DNA of 64,000 nt from Putridiphycobacter sp965230195. GTDB taxonomy: Bacteria; Bacteroidota; Bacteroidia; Flavobacteriales_D; Crocinitomicaceae. Positions 1 to 7,088 of this stretch are shown here, one piece after another (positions within the stretch are counted from its first letter, which is position 1; each line of letters begins with the position of its first letter). The DNA lies in the NCBI GenBank assembly GCA_965230195.1, contig OZ245997.1, positions 4,278,001-4,342,000 on the forward strand, read 5' to 3'. A model generated the notes under the pieces. That model had not been told where the DNA came from and made no database searches. It saw only the letters and a list, made by a program, of their open reading frames with translations. The translations under genes and the position numbers were made by a program.

Positions 1-296
1 AAGTTACCTTTTTGTCTGATTCCTAAATTAACGGTATCGGTATAGTGCGTTGTATCGGTTGTATTATCATAAACGTAACAACTTTCAATGGTTGCTTTAT
101 TGTGTTCATCAGTTACCATATAACTATGACTAACCCCTTTTAATGGTGTCATTACATCCAAAATGATATAAACGCTATCATTTATCGTTGGAAACGGTGG
201 ATAAACGTGCATTGAATTAATTACAAGCGTTTTTTGAGCACTTATTTTACCACTGATACTGACTAAAAGCAGCACAATAAAAATCGATCTTAACAT
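1..296 (-). CDS. Secreted hypothetical protein, N-terminal part
   Basis: The gene reads leftwards from an ATG at 294-296 and leaves the window, so only the first 98 residues are visible. It begins MLRSIFIVLLLVSISGKISA followed by Q, a clean type I signal peptide of the kind common in Bacteroidota. The mature part is acidic and polar with no recognisable domain. Function unknown; it is probably periplasmic, surface-exposed or secreted. If the full gene ends in a type A sorting domain it would be T9SS cargo, but that end lies outside the window. Confidence 0.7.
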   Translation of the reverse strand, partial: MLRSIFIVLLLVSISGKISAQKTLVINSMHVYPPFPTINDSVYIILDVMTPLKGVSHSYMVTDEHNKATIESCYVYDNTTDTTHYTDTVNLGIRQKGN

Positions 297-369
297 AGGG
301 AATGAAATTATTTATTCTTTTAGTCAAGATACAAAAAAAAGCTTGTAAAGAAAAATATCTTCTCAGTAC

Positions 370-1293
370 TTACTTATATGTTTTCCAGGTGCATATATTT
401 CTGAACCCAGTATATGAATTTGCACCATTATAATCCTGCTTTTCCTTTTTAAGTATTTTTGTTTTAGAATCCTTCCATGATCCTCCGATAACATATTTTC
501 CATCAGCGGTTATCTCAGCAATATTGCCATATAAGTGATAGAATACATCTTTTTTACAACGCCAGCAAAAGGGATCCACCAAAGGTAATGACAAGGAATC
601 CTGCTCATCACTGGAATTAATGACTAGCCCATTTTCATTGAGTAAACCTGTACAATATGGTTCCCCCATTCCCAATTTATTCCAAAACGTCTCGGGCTTA
701 CAGTGTTTTAATTTTGAATCATTATACGCTTCAGCTTTATTGTACAGTTTTTCCCAATCGGTTGATGAAGGTAATTGATAACAAGGGTATTTAATATTGT
801 GATATGCTTTATATTTTTCATCACTAAAAAAACCATCTATCGTAAAATAATTTGTTGAGTTTTGATCAGTGTTTTGTTCAATAATTTCCCAAATAATCAA
901 TTTATATTCAAAAACACGATCAGATCGCCACCTGGTAAAATCAACTGCCTGTTCGTATGTAATACCAACTACCGGTAAATTATAGTAAGCAGGATGTCTC
1001 AAATAATCAAGTCCGTAAACATTAAAAACTTCTCCCTGCTTTTGCCAAACAGTAGAGTCAGGTAATGCTGATTTGTATTCTTCGCTATTCTCCCCGAAAA
1101 TTCTTTTATTCCAGTATAAGTACTCGAGCCAGGAAAAATTAGTCATCTCCATTTTATCAAAATATAAATTGTCACCCAGTTTAATAACTCCTGGCAGACG
1201 ATCATATTCTTTTTGTGGGATTTGATCTGTTGATGGATACTTAAAGCTGAAAAACAGCATTAATAAGGCGGAAAATGTAAAAATTTTAGTCAT
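370..1293 (-). CDS. SUMF1/FGE-sulfatase-domain protein (GldJ/GldK-like)
   Basis: A protein of 307 residues with an N-terminal hydrophobic signal (residues 4-18) and no convincing lipobox. It resembles the formylglycine-generating-enzyme (SUMF1) fold as used by the gliding proteins GldJ and GldK. The visible pieces are an early Met-Thr-Asn-xx-Trp block, then YYNLPVVGITYEQAVDFTRW near residue 105, a tyrosine-rich middle, and a C-terminal block with Gly-Asn-Ile-Ala-Glu, Gly-Gly-Ser-Trp and Gly-Phe-Arg. The last block is the usual end of the fold. In GldJ/K the fold is structural rather than catalytic. A cell-envelope role is inferred from the family and from gld genes elsewhere in the window. 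It is shorter than GldJ or GldK, so I do not give it either name. It could equally be an orphan SUMF1-domain protein. Confidence 0.7.
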   Translation of the reverse strand: MTKIFTFSALLMLFFSFKYPSTDQIPQKEYDRLPGVIKLGDNLYFDKMEMTNFSWLEYLYWNKRIFGENSEEYKSALPDSTVWQKQGEVFNVYGLDYLRHPAYYNLPVVGITYEQAVDFTRWRSDRVFEYKLIIWEIIEQNTDQNSTNYFTIDGFFSDEKYKAYHNIKYPCYQLPSSTDWEKLYNKAEAYNDSKLKHCKPETFWNKLGMGEPYCTGLLNENGLVINSSDEQDSLSLPLVDPFCWRCKKDVFYHLYGNIAEITADGKYVIGGSWKDSKTKILKKEKQDYNGANSYTGFRNICTWKTYK

Positions 1294-1386
1294 AAGGTTA
1301 ATAAATTGATGTTAAATTCTCTCTCCTCATTCATTTTTGGCTGCTCCGCTCTACTAACGTCATCTTGTAAAATGGTTACAATATAT

Positions 1387-1596
1387 TTAAATAATTACAT
1401 TTTTAACCCTTCCTACTTCACCACTGTCCAACATTACCTTAATGCCATGAGGGTGTTGAGGTGATTTGGTCAATAGACGTTTGACAATTCCCCAGGTTAA
1501 CTCTCCTGTTCGCTGATGGTGTTTTTGTACTATTTCAACTTCATATCCGACCTTAACATTTTTTCTGAATCGGCCGTCTGCTTGAGTATCTGACAT
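1387..1596 (-). CDS. ywbE: YwbE family protein
   Basis: A small cytoplasmic protein of 69 residues matching the YwbE family throughout its length. The family signature is seen in the Gly-Arg-xx-Val-xx-Gly start, the Val-Glu-Ile-Val-Gln-Lys core, Thr-Gly-xx-Thr-xGly-Ile-Val, and the His-Pro-His-Gly-Ile-Lys-Val segment leading to Gly-x-Val-Gly-Arg-Val. The fold is a small KOW/SH3-like beta barrel; the biochemical role of the family is not established. It lies downstream of the thioredoxin-like gene on the same strand but behind a strong terminator hairpin, so it is probably transcribed separately or only by read-through. Confidence 0.85.
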   Translation of the reverse strand: MSDTQADGRFRKNVKVGYEVEIVQKHHQRTGELTWGIVKRLLTKSPQHPHGIKVMLDSGEVGRVKNVII

Positions 1597-1603
1597 ATTT
1601 AAA

Positions 1604-1633
1604 TAAAAAAAGCGTATTCAAAAATACGCTTTT
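1604..1633 (-). terminator. Intrinsic terminator of the thioredoxin-like gene
   Basis: A perfect 11-bp stem (AAAAGCGTATT at 1608-1618 pairing with AATACGCTTTT at 1623-1633) with a 4-nt loop. On the minus strand it is followed by a run of seven T. It sits 12 nt past the stop of the thioredoxin-like gene and ahead of ywbE, so it should end the upstream transcript. Confidence 0.85.
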
Positions 1634-1644
1634 CTCTGCAGTCA

Positions 1645-2244
1645 TCAATTTAATAATTCCAAAATATCTTCCATGAGATTTTCGGCCTTATTCTTATTGT
1701 ACCATATTTGAAGGTCTTTCTTAAATTCTGCTGTAACCTTACCATGCTCAGCCTTATATTCCTTAACCATTTGTGTTGCAACTGAAGGACGTGGTCCCCA
1801 TGTTGCGGTTACCTCATCATTTTCAACCTGAATGAGTTTAGGAATCGATCGGCTACCGTTTGTTAAAAACTCATCCATCAGGTCAGGATTTTCATCCCTT
1901 AATACTATTTTCAAATCAATATTCTCATTGAGTTCTGAAATGGCATTAATCACTGGTAAGTTTTGTGCCGCATCTCCACACCAACCTTCCGACAAAACTA
2001 ACCATTCCACCTTTCTGTCAATGGCTTTTATTTTTTCTACAATTTCTTCCGGTAGAACTGTGGTTTTATCAAGTCGTTTCATTCTGCTAATATTCAGTTT
2101 GGTAAAATCCACCAGTTCTTTCGAATCATCCTTTGAAGTCGATTTCCCCTCGGCATATAGTGTATTCACTAATTCCCGGTATTCCTTGTATGTTTTACTT
2201 TTTTGTTGGCTTTGTTCTAATAATTGCTTCATTTTTGTGTGCAT
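1645..2244 (-). CDS. Thioredoxin family protein
   Basis: A cytoplasmic protein of 199 residues, without a signal peptide, of the Bacteroidota thioredoxin-like type. After an alpha-helical N-terminal half comes a beta-strand and the motif Glu-Gly-Trp-Cys-Gly-Asp-Ala-Ala-Gln near residue 87. This aligns with the thioredoxin active site, but the second cysteine of Cys-x-x-Cys is replaced by alanine. It continues with the expected Leu-Arg-Asp-Glu-Asn-Pro and Ser-Ile-Pro-Lys-Leu cis-proline segment. The single active-site cysteine argues for a monothiol, peroxiredoxin-like or redox-sensing role rather than a classical disulfide reductase. An alternative start exists at 2232. A TAnnTTTG promoter box lies 29 nt upstream and a strong terminator follows. 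Confidence 0.8.
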   Translation of the reverse strand: MHTKMKQLLEQSQQKSKTYKEYRELVNTLYAEGKSTSKDDSKELVDFTKLNISRMKRLDKTTVLPEEIVEKIKAIDRKVEWLVLSEGWCGDAAQNLPVINAISELNENIDLKIVLRDENPDLMDEFLTNGSRSIPKLIQVENDEVTATWGPRPSVATQMVKEYKAEHGKVTAEFKKDLQIWYNKNKAENLMEDILELLN

Positions 2245-2272
2245 TTTTTATCTTTCTAATGGTATGTTTTCG

Positions 2273-2280
2273 CAAATCTA
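2273..2280 (-). promoter_or_regulatory. Bacteroidota -7 promoter box for the thioredoxin-like gene
   Basis: The minus strand reads TAGATTTG, matching the Bacteroidota primary sigma -7 consensus TAnnTTTG and followed by C. The predicted start site gives a leader of about 20 nt. I see no clear TTTG -33 box at the right distance. Confidence 0.45.
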
Positions 2281-2377
2281 GTCATTAGAACGAATCAGAA
2301 TTATGATCCTTTCAGGAATTGAAATGATACTTATCAATAAATCATATGACCGCTGGCAGAAAAACAATTTTTCTTAC

Positions 2378-2407
2378 ATTTAAAGTAAAATAAAAAACTG
2401 ATCGTCT
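2378..2407 (+). promoter_or_regulatory. Candidate ECF sigma promoter (autoregulation)
   Basis: ATTTAAAGTAAAAT (2378-2391), an 8-nt gap, then GATCGTCT (2400-2407). The same bipartite pattern with the identical gap occurs at 5393-5422. The downstream element contains CGTC, a frequent -10 core of ECF sigma factors, and the spacing suits an ECF -35/-10 pair. It stands just upstream of the ECF sigma gene, so it is inferred to be the promoter the factor recognises itself. Confidence 0.6.
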
Positions 2408-2416
2408 ACTTGTAAT

Positions 2417-2989
2417 ATGGATGCTTCGGTTTCAACAAAAATGTCAAACAGACCAGAAAATACGGTTAACAATGCCATTGCCCGGTATGGTAAACAGATT
2501 TTTGGTTTTATCAGGGGCAAAGTAAGCAGCAATGAAGATGCAAAAGACATTCTTCAGGATGTATGGTATCAGCTTAGTCGGATAACCAACCTGGATGAAA
2601 TAGAAAGCATCAGCGGATGGCTCTATCGCGTTGCCAGGAACAGGGTAATAGATTCCTATCGGAAAAAGAAACCGGACCGTATTGAAGACTTCAATCCCGG
2701 TGAGGACGACTATTTTTCATTTAAGGAAATATTACTGATGGACCATTCCGAAAATCCGGAATTAGGTTTATTTAAAGAAATGTTTTGGAACGAACTACTG
2801 GAAGCTCTTGATGAATTGCCTGAAAAACAAAGGGAAGTTTTTGTATTAAACGAAATCGAAGATATGACCCTTCAGGAAATTGCTGATAAATTTGACACAA
2901 ATATAAAGACAATCATCAGCAGAAAAGGATATGCTGTTAAGCACCTTAGAACAAGATTAAATCATTTATACCAGGAACTTAATAACTAA
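2417..2989 (+). CDS. ECF (sigma-70 family) RNA polymerase sigma factor
   Basis: A protein of 190 residues with the two-domain layout of ECF sigma factors. The sigma-2 domain (about residues 20-90) includes the Asp-Ala-Lys-Asp-Ile-Leu-Gln-Asp-Val core-binding helix and the Gly-Trp-Leu-Tyr-Arg-Val-Ala-Arg-Asn DNA-melting helix. The sigma-4 domain (about 130-185) has Leu-Pro-Glu-Lys-Gln-Arg-Glu-Val-Phe and a helix-turn-helix ending in Thr-Ile-Ile-Ser-Arg. No anti-sigma factor with a zinc-binding motif follows. Instead the next gene, 7 nt downstream, encodes a small membrane protein that may take that role. If the upstream motif is the promoter, transcription would start near 2413, which favours the internal ATG at 2441 (Met9) as the true start. 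The shared promoter motif suggests it also drives the 5460-5942 operon. Confidence 0.93.
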   Translation: MDASVSTKMSNRPENTVNNAIARYGKQIFGFIRGKVSSNEDAKDILQDVWYQLSRITNLDEIESISGWLYRVARNRVIDSYRKKKPDRIEDFNPGEDDYFSFKEILLMDHSENPELGLFKEMFWNELLEALDELPEKQREVFVLNEIEDMTLQEIADKFDTNIKTIISRKGYAVKHLRTRLNHLYQELNN

Positions 2990-2996
2990 TTTAAAA

Positions 2997-3335
2997 ATGG
3001 AACAATCACACTATAAACACTGGAAAAGAAAAAAGCCATTTATCTTTCTTTTTATTATTGCGGGCATTTTTGCACTAAGTGCTGTCGTTATGTTTTTATG
3101 GAATGCCATATTACCTGATGTTATTGATGTAAACCCTTTAAATTATTGGCAGGCATTAGGCATACTGGTATTAAGTAAAATACTGTTCGGCGGTTCTAAA
3201 TTTGGTCCCGGACGAAAACACTATAAAAATAAACACCTTCACTTTAAGGAAAAGTTTATGAACATGACAGATGAACAAAAAGAATCGTTCCGTGAAGAGT
3301 GGCGTTACAGATGCGGTAAAAAGAAAACTGACTAA
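2997..3335 (+). CDS. Small membrane protein of the ECF-sigma operon
   Basis: A protein of 112 residues starting 7 nt after the sigma gene. A basic His/Lys-rich start is followed by a transmembrane helix (about 14-36), a second hydrophobic stretch (about 50-65) ending in Ile-Leu-Phe-Gly-Gly, and a basic His/Lys-rich tail. The tail ends in Met-Thr-Asp-Glu-Gln-Lys-Glu-Ser-Phe, then Trp-Arg-Tyr-Arg-Cys. The Met-Thr-x-Glu-Gln piece recalls the LTxxQ motif of CpxP/Spy-type stress proteins, though too loosely to assign the family. From memory, similar proteins commonly sit beside ECF sigma genes in Bacteroidota. Its role as an anti-sigma factor or sensor is an inference from position. It is related to the protein at 5460-5705. 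Confidence 0.8.
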   Translation: MEQSHYKHWKRKKPFIFLFIIAGIFALSAVVMFLWNAILPDVIDVNPLNYWQALGILVLSKILFGGSKFGPGRKHYKNKHLHFKEKFMNMTDEQKESFREEWRYRCGKKKTD

Positions 3336-3380
3336 ATTTTCATTAAGAAAGAAAAATTAAAGGTTAAGCGTGAGCACTCA

Positions 3381-4598
3381 TCAATTAACTACCTTTAATA
3401 ACCTGCTCTCATATTTATCATAGTGGTTTCTTATCCACTCTGCATTATTGTATACCCAACTATAATCAGCAGGAAAGAAGAGATCCTTTTTAAAGATTTT
3501 GTTTTCAAATTCTCGAATTTCAACTTTTGATATTTCAAAAAATTGGTCTAAAAATTCAGGGGAAGAAACCAGTTTTAAGCTTTCCAAATAAGCGTTTGAG
3601 AATGCCCTGTCTGTAAACAATTTTTCATGTGCTACCGCCAGTAAAGCACTATCGTCATATGCAAAAACTGACAATTCTCCCCAACTGGATCCGTCAAACC
3701 CGATTGGTTCCAATTTGCTGGTCTCTGTATTATAGTAAAAACGATTATTATGCCACCTTAAAGCATGATGTGTATTAGTCAGATCCGAAATAGCATAATA
3801 CATCCCCAACAAATCAACATCAAAGGCCTGATCGACAGGAATTGCCCCATCCCTGTAACCATTTAAAAGGGCTTCTGCACCGGTAATAATATTTGAATCC
3901 AGATCGGCATAGTACTTAAACACTTTAACAGGTGATTTTAAATAAATTTCTTCTTCTGTTTGATATCTTATTGAATCATTCACCTTACCATTTTTCCAAA
4001 AATATTCTTCCGAAATACAAATAATGGGCCCGCGTGGCCGCTCAAAACGATCAGTTAAATGGTGTGTAAAATGCTCCTCAAAAGTATAAATTGACTGGCG
4101 ACCATTAATCACCAGCTCTACAATGTCCATTTTTAGTGCTAAAATATTTTCATGCGTAAGCATTTTAAGGTAAATCCATTCAGATACACAATTTCGCATT
4201 GCAAAAGATTGGATGGAAAATTTATTGGTTCCTAAAACCGTTTTATTTCCTTTCACTTTTATACGATATGATGGCGGATCAGACTGGTAATGATCCATCA
4301 TATCTCCTTTTAGTCTCATTTTTACCTTAAACGTTTCACCCTGATAAGACAATTCAGCTTTGACATATTTTTTATGCTGTTTTGCTATTTTTTCATTTTT
4401 CAATACATCTGATCGCAATGAGTCAAGCATCCTTTCTCCTTTTTCCGGAATAGTTAATTCAATCCGGTCAATTTTGGCTGATAGTGACCTGTAATAATGG
4501 TATGGTTTATAAATTAAATCGTTTCTGAAAACGATTAATATTGTGACAATAATCAGGAATACTACCAGTATTTTTGTACGTTTCGATACTTTCTTCAT
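3381..4598 (-). CDS. CotH kinase family protein
   Basis: A membrane-anchored protein of 405 residues with one N-terminal transmembrane segment (about 9-24) and the rest outside the membrane. It matches the CotH family of atypical protein kinases, named for the Bacillus spore-coat kinase CotH. The visible family features are the Val-Lys-Met-Arg-Leu-Lys-Gly-Asp strand near residue 85, Tyr-Arg-Ile-Lys-Val-Lys-Gly, the Phe-Glu-Glu-His segment after an Ile-Tyr-Thr strand, and the Trp-His-Asn-Asn-Arg-Phe-Tyr-Tyr-Asn block. That block leads to Gly-Phe-Asp-Gly-Ser-Ser-Trp-Gly, where the metal-binding Asp would lie. Substrates in Bacteroidota are unknown. It is a single gene on the opposite strand to the ECF island and convergent with the sigma operon. 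Confidence 0.8.
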   Translation of the reverse strand: MKKVSKRTKILVVFLIIVTILIVFRNDLIYKPYHYYRSLSAKIDRIELTIPEKGERMLDSLRSDVLKNEKIAKQHKKYVKAELSYQGETFKVKMRLKGDMMDHYQSDPPSYRIKVKGNKTVLGTNKFSIQSFAMRNCVSEWIYLKMLTHENILALKMDIVELVINGRQSIYTFEEHFTHHLTDRFERPRGPIICISEEYFWKNGKVNDSIRYQTEEEIYLKSPVKVFKYYADLDSNIITGAEALLNGYRDGAIPVDQAFDVDLLGMYYAISDLTNTHHALRWHNNRFYYNTETSKLEPIGFDGSSWGELSVFAYDDSALLAVAHEKLFTDRAFSNAYLESLKLVSSPEFLDQFFEISKVEIREFENKIFKKDLFFPADYSWVYNNAEWIRNHYDKYESRLLKVVN

Positions 4599-4689
4599 TC
4601 AGGAGTGCATTGCTTCTCTTCACTTTAAAACTATTAATTAAGCGAAGAATCAGCTAAAATAAGAAAGAACTTGAAATCAAAGGGAGAAA

Positions 4690-5307
4690 TTATTTGGAAA
4701 GGATGTAGTTTACTCCCACTCCTAATCCATAATTAAAGTACCTTGTTGTTCCAAAAGTATTGGCCATATTAACCTCTGCATTAACAAAAATACGCTCAGT
4801 TAAACTCTGCTCCATCCCTAACATTAACTGGCTCCCGAACATGGTATTGAAAGGACTTTGCATTTTCTGTGAGATTAACTTCATGCTCCCTAATTTAGAA
4901 GTTTGGTATACACCATAATTAAAACTTGGACCTACTCCTGCATAAAATTTTCTAAAATGAAAAATAATATTCAATGGAACAGTAATAAAATATGAATGCA
5001 TTCTATAGCGTTGCTCATTAATAGGATTTCCTGCTACATCAGTAAATGGAATCTTTCCTCCGGACCCCTTATCTGAAAACAAAACTCCTGTTTCCAAATA
5101 TATCTTTTTTGCTGTTATTCTTTGTTTGACTGTTAATCCTCCGCTCAATGCCAATCTATTATTCGTATAAAACCCTATAAATGGATTAAACATTGTTGCC
5201 AGACCAGGGTTTAGTTGAGCACTAACTGATGTTTTATAGTCCTGGGCATTTCCAGATAGGGTAAGTAAACAAAGACAGAATAATAGATAAGACTTTAGCA
5301 TTTTCAT
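4690..5307 (-). CDS. Outer-membrane beta-barrel protein
   Basis: I start this at the ATG at 5305-5307 because the longer frame to 5328 begins only with TTG. The product (about 205 residues) has a signal peptide ending near Leu-Ser-Gly-Asn-Ala-Gln, then alternating aromatic strands typical of small Bacteroidota porin-like barrels, ending in Tyr-Ile-Leu-Ser-Lys. The mature start Asp-Tyr-Lys-Thr-Ser-Val-x5-Asn-Pro-Gly repeats almost exactly in the protein at 6098-6712, so the two are paralogues. The two genes bracket the 5460-5942 operon. Transport or structural role unknown. Confidence 0.75.
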   Translation of the reverse strand: MKMLKSYLLFCLCLLTLSGNAQDYKTSVSAQLNPGLATMFNPFIGFYTNNRLALSGGLTVKQRITAKKIYLETGVLFSDKGSGGKIPFTDVAGNPINEQRYRMHSYFITVPLNIIFHFRKFYAGVGPSFNYGVYQTSKLGSMKLISQKMQSPFNTMFGSQLMLGMEQSLTERIFVNAEVNMANTFGTTRYFNYGLGVGVNYILSK

Positions 5308-5392
5308 AACGAGATTAATTTTAAACAAATCAACGCATTATTTACCAGAATTATTATATCTCTTTTTTTCAGATTGAAAGAATTATATACAG

Positions 5393-5422
5393 ATTTAAAG
5401 TAAAATCGTATTTAGATCGACT
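5393..5422 (+). promoter_or_regulatory. Candidate ECF sigma promoter of the 5460-5942 operon
   Basis: ATTTAAAGTAAAAT (5393-5406), an 8-nt gap, GATCGACT (5415-5422). Fourteen identical bases plus seven of eight in the second element match the site at 2378-2407 at the same spacing. The start codon lies 37 nt downstream. This links the small-protein operon to the ECF factor at 2417. Confidence 0.6.
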
Positions 5423-5459
5423 TCACTATTAGAAAGCAAAAATTAAACATACATACAAT

Positions 5460-5705
5460 ATGAAAACGTCAATATTCAGATCAATTTTAATAGGTGTACT
5501 TTTAGGATTATTAGTATTTATCACTCCCAGACTCATTATAGCATTATTAATCATTGGTGCCATATTTAAACTGTCAGGTAAAGGCAGGTGGCGAAGAGCT
5601 AAATTCAGAGAACATAAAATGGCCTTTGCTGATAAGGTAAGGAATATGAGTGAGGAAGAATACAGCACTTTTAAGTCCAATACTAAAACTCAACATTACT
5701 GTTAA
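5460..5705 (+). CDS. Small membrane protein related to the ECF-operon protein
   Basis: A protein of 81 residues. Two close hydrophobic stretches (about 6-38) are followed by a basic linker (Gly-Lys-Gly-Arg-Trp-Arg-Arg) and a helical tail Phe-Ala-Asp-Lys-Val-Arg-Asn-Met-Ser-Glu-Glu-Glu-Tyr-x-x-Phe that ends in Cys. The order of membrane part, Gly-basic linker, Asn-Met-Ser/Thr-x-Glu, Phe and terminal Cys matches the protein at 2997-3335, so I read them as distant relatives. It is followed 24 nt later by the His-rich peptide gene and preceded by the copy of the ECF-type promoter. Function unknown. Confidence 0.75.
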   Translation: MKTSIFRSILIGVLLGLLVFITPRLIIALLIIGAIFKLSGKGRWRRAKFREHKMAFADKVRNMSEEEYSTFKSNTKTQHYC

Positions 5706-5729
5706 TCATTTAAACCAATTCAAACCATT

Positions 5730-5942
5730 ATGAAAAAGCCAAATATTGCAATTATTATGGTATCAGCCTTACTTACCGTTGGCGGGTTGGTAGCATTTGC
5801 AAGCCACAAACATTCATATTACAAGAATGGAGGACATTACTACCACTGTGGAAATCACCATTCAGATCATCATATGAACACCAAACAATCAGATTTTACA
5901 CCAAACCATAAACTGCAAAACGATAGCAAAAAACCAGAATGA
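5730..5942 (+). CDS. Secreted histidine-rich peptide
   Basis: A protein of 70 residues. A signal peptide (residues 1-24, ending Ala-Phe-Ala-Ser) precedes a short mature chain packed with His, Tyr and one Cys: His-Lys-His, Gly-Gly-His-Tyr-Tyr-His-Cys-Gly-Asn-His-His and Asp-His-His. The tail is polar and disordered. This composition suggests transition-metal binding in the periplasm. It is the second gene of an operon behind an ECF-type promoter and ends at a strong terminator, so induction by metal or envelope stress is a reasonable inference. I know no named family for it. Confidence 0.7.
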   Translation: MKKPNIAIIMVSALLTVGGLVAFASHKHSYYKNGGHYYHCGNHHSDHHMNTKQSDFTPNHKLQNDSKKPE

Positions 5943-5964
5943 TTCACTCAAAAACGCAGTTTAT

Positions 5965-5993
5965 AAAGCACAGCCTGGCTGTGCTTTTTTGTT
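5965..5993 (+). terminator. Intrinsic terminator of the 5460-5942 operon
   Basis: A perfect 9-bp stem AAAGCACAG (5965-5973) / CTGTGCTTT (5979-5987) with a 5-nt loop, running into six T from 5985. It lies 22 nt after the His-rich peptide stop. Confidence 0.9.
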
Positions 5994-6028
5994 TAAAATT
6001 TAAATCATAAAACAGGATAGCCAGTGAA

Positions 6029-6043
6029 GCCTGAGGTTCAGGC
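6029..6043. repeat. Short perfect hairpin GCCTGA-GGT-TCAGGC
   Basis: A 6-bp GC-rich stem with a 3-nt loop, without a T tract, in the spacer between the terminator and the convergent barrel gene. The surrounding sequence is more GC-rich than the neighbouring spacers. It may be a relic of a dispersed repeat; weak evidence. Confidence 0.35.
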
Positions 6044-6097
6044 ACAGCCTGGATGACCCGAAAGCTGAATGACCAATTCACAAAAATTCCAAAAGGT

Positions 6098-6712
6098 TTA
6101 TTGTAATTTGTATTTTAAACCAACCCCGGCACCACAATTAAAAAACGGGTTCACTGATCCAATACTGAGGTTGGCTTCAAAGTCTATCAATAGCTTTTTA
6201 AACAGGTTAAATTCAATTCCTGCCAGCATTTGCCCCTCAATCAAAAATTTTCTGTCACCGGTAAACTGCTCATAATCGATTGATTCATCATAAGTATCAA
6301 ATCTTTTGTTAAGACTATAGTTGAGACTTGCACCATAACCAAAATAGAGATATTTCCGTTTGTATACAAGGTTTAATGGTACACCAATATAGTATTGGTA
6401 GTAATAACTATTATAAGAGAAAATAAAATCACCATATAAATTGTAAAAGTCAGTGGCGGTTTTAAAGCCTTTATCATAGACAAAGACACCTGTATTTAAA
6501 TAAACATGATCTTTTATAATTCTATGATTGATTTCAATGCCTCCGCTAAATGTATTTCTTGGTTCCTTTATTTCCGGTTCTGATATTAGGATACCATAGC
6601 CCGGATTGAACTTTATCCCAATACTGGTTTTATAATCCTGACCATAAAGCCCATTTAACACCCAAGTGAATGCCAATATCAACATGAACCCTTTTCCGTG
6701 TAACTGAATCAT
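6098..6712 (-). CDS. Outer-membrane beta-barrel protein, paralogue of 4690-5307
   Basis: A protein of 204 residues with a signal peptide ending Gly-Leu-Tyr-Gly-Gln, then Asp-Tyr-Lys-Thr-Ser-Ile-Gly-x-Lys-Phe-Asn-Pro-Gly, the same mature start as the barrel at 4690-5307. Regular Tyr/Phe-rich amphipathic strands follow, ending Gly-Val-Gly-Leu-Lys-Tyr-Lys-Leu-Gln, a plausible barrel-insertion end. Both proteins also share Asn-Thr/Leu-Glu-Thr-Gly-Val and a Pro-Leu-Asn strand. Function unknown. It ends in a convergent arrangement with the His-rich peptide operon. Confidence 0.75.
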   Translation of the reverse strand: MIQLHGKGFMLILAFTWVLNGLYGQDYKTSIGIKFNPGYGILISEPEIKEPRNTFSGGIEINHRIIKDHVYLNTGVFVYDKGFKTATDFYNLYGDFIFSYNSYYYQYYIGVPLNLVYKRKYLYFGYGASLNYSLNKRFDTYDESIDYEQFTGDRKFLIEGQMLAGIEFNLFKKLLIDFEANLSIGSVNPFFNCGAGVGLKYKLQ

Positions 6713-6805
6713 ATATTTTGGAAATACACCACTACTCCATCAAAAATAAGACCAGATTTATTCTTCTTCCGGTACAGTTTTTGTAACTGTTACACCAAAA
6801 AAGTC

Positions 6806-7060
6806 ATGAACAAAATGACCTATTCAGTGGTGGTAATTACTCTCATTTTGAGTATGGTGTCTTGTACAAAAAAAAGTAGTACCCGTTGTTTTTTAACTGA
6901 ATCGCTATATCAGGACACTATTTCTTTTTATACCAAATCAGGGGCTTTTCACAAACAAAGGGCAAAAAAGACCTGTAAAGAGGAAAGGGAACATCTGGAC
7001 ACGACAAGTACTGTATTCGGAGCCGTTTATGATTGTGGATGTGTGGAATTGACGCAATAA
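6806..7060 (+). CDS. Small cysteine-rich lipoprotein
   Basis: A protein of 84 residues with a lipoprotein signal ending Leu-Ser-Met-Val-Ser-Cys at residue 20. The mature part has four further cysteines, with a Cys-Gly-Cys-Val-Glu-Leu end, that could form disulfides in the periplasm. No family recognised. It is convergent with the subtilisin-like protease gene, 28 nt apart. Confidence 0.65.
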   Translation: MNKMTYSVVVITLILSMVSCTKKSSTRCFLTESLYQDTISFYTKSGAFHKQRAKKTCKEEREHLDTTSTVFGAVYDCGCVELTQ

Positions 7061-7088
7061 AACTTTACCTGTTTCATGCTATCACACA

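Noticed and set aside
1832..2281. 149-residue plus-strand frame opposite the thioredoxin-like gene
   Set aside because: Serine- and phenylalanine-rich translation of antisense sequence with no recognisable start context or domain.
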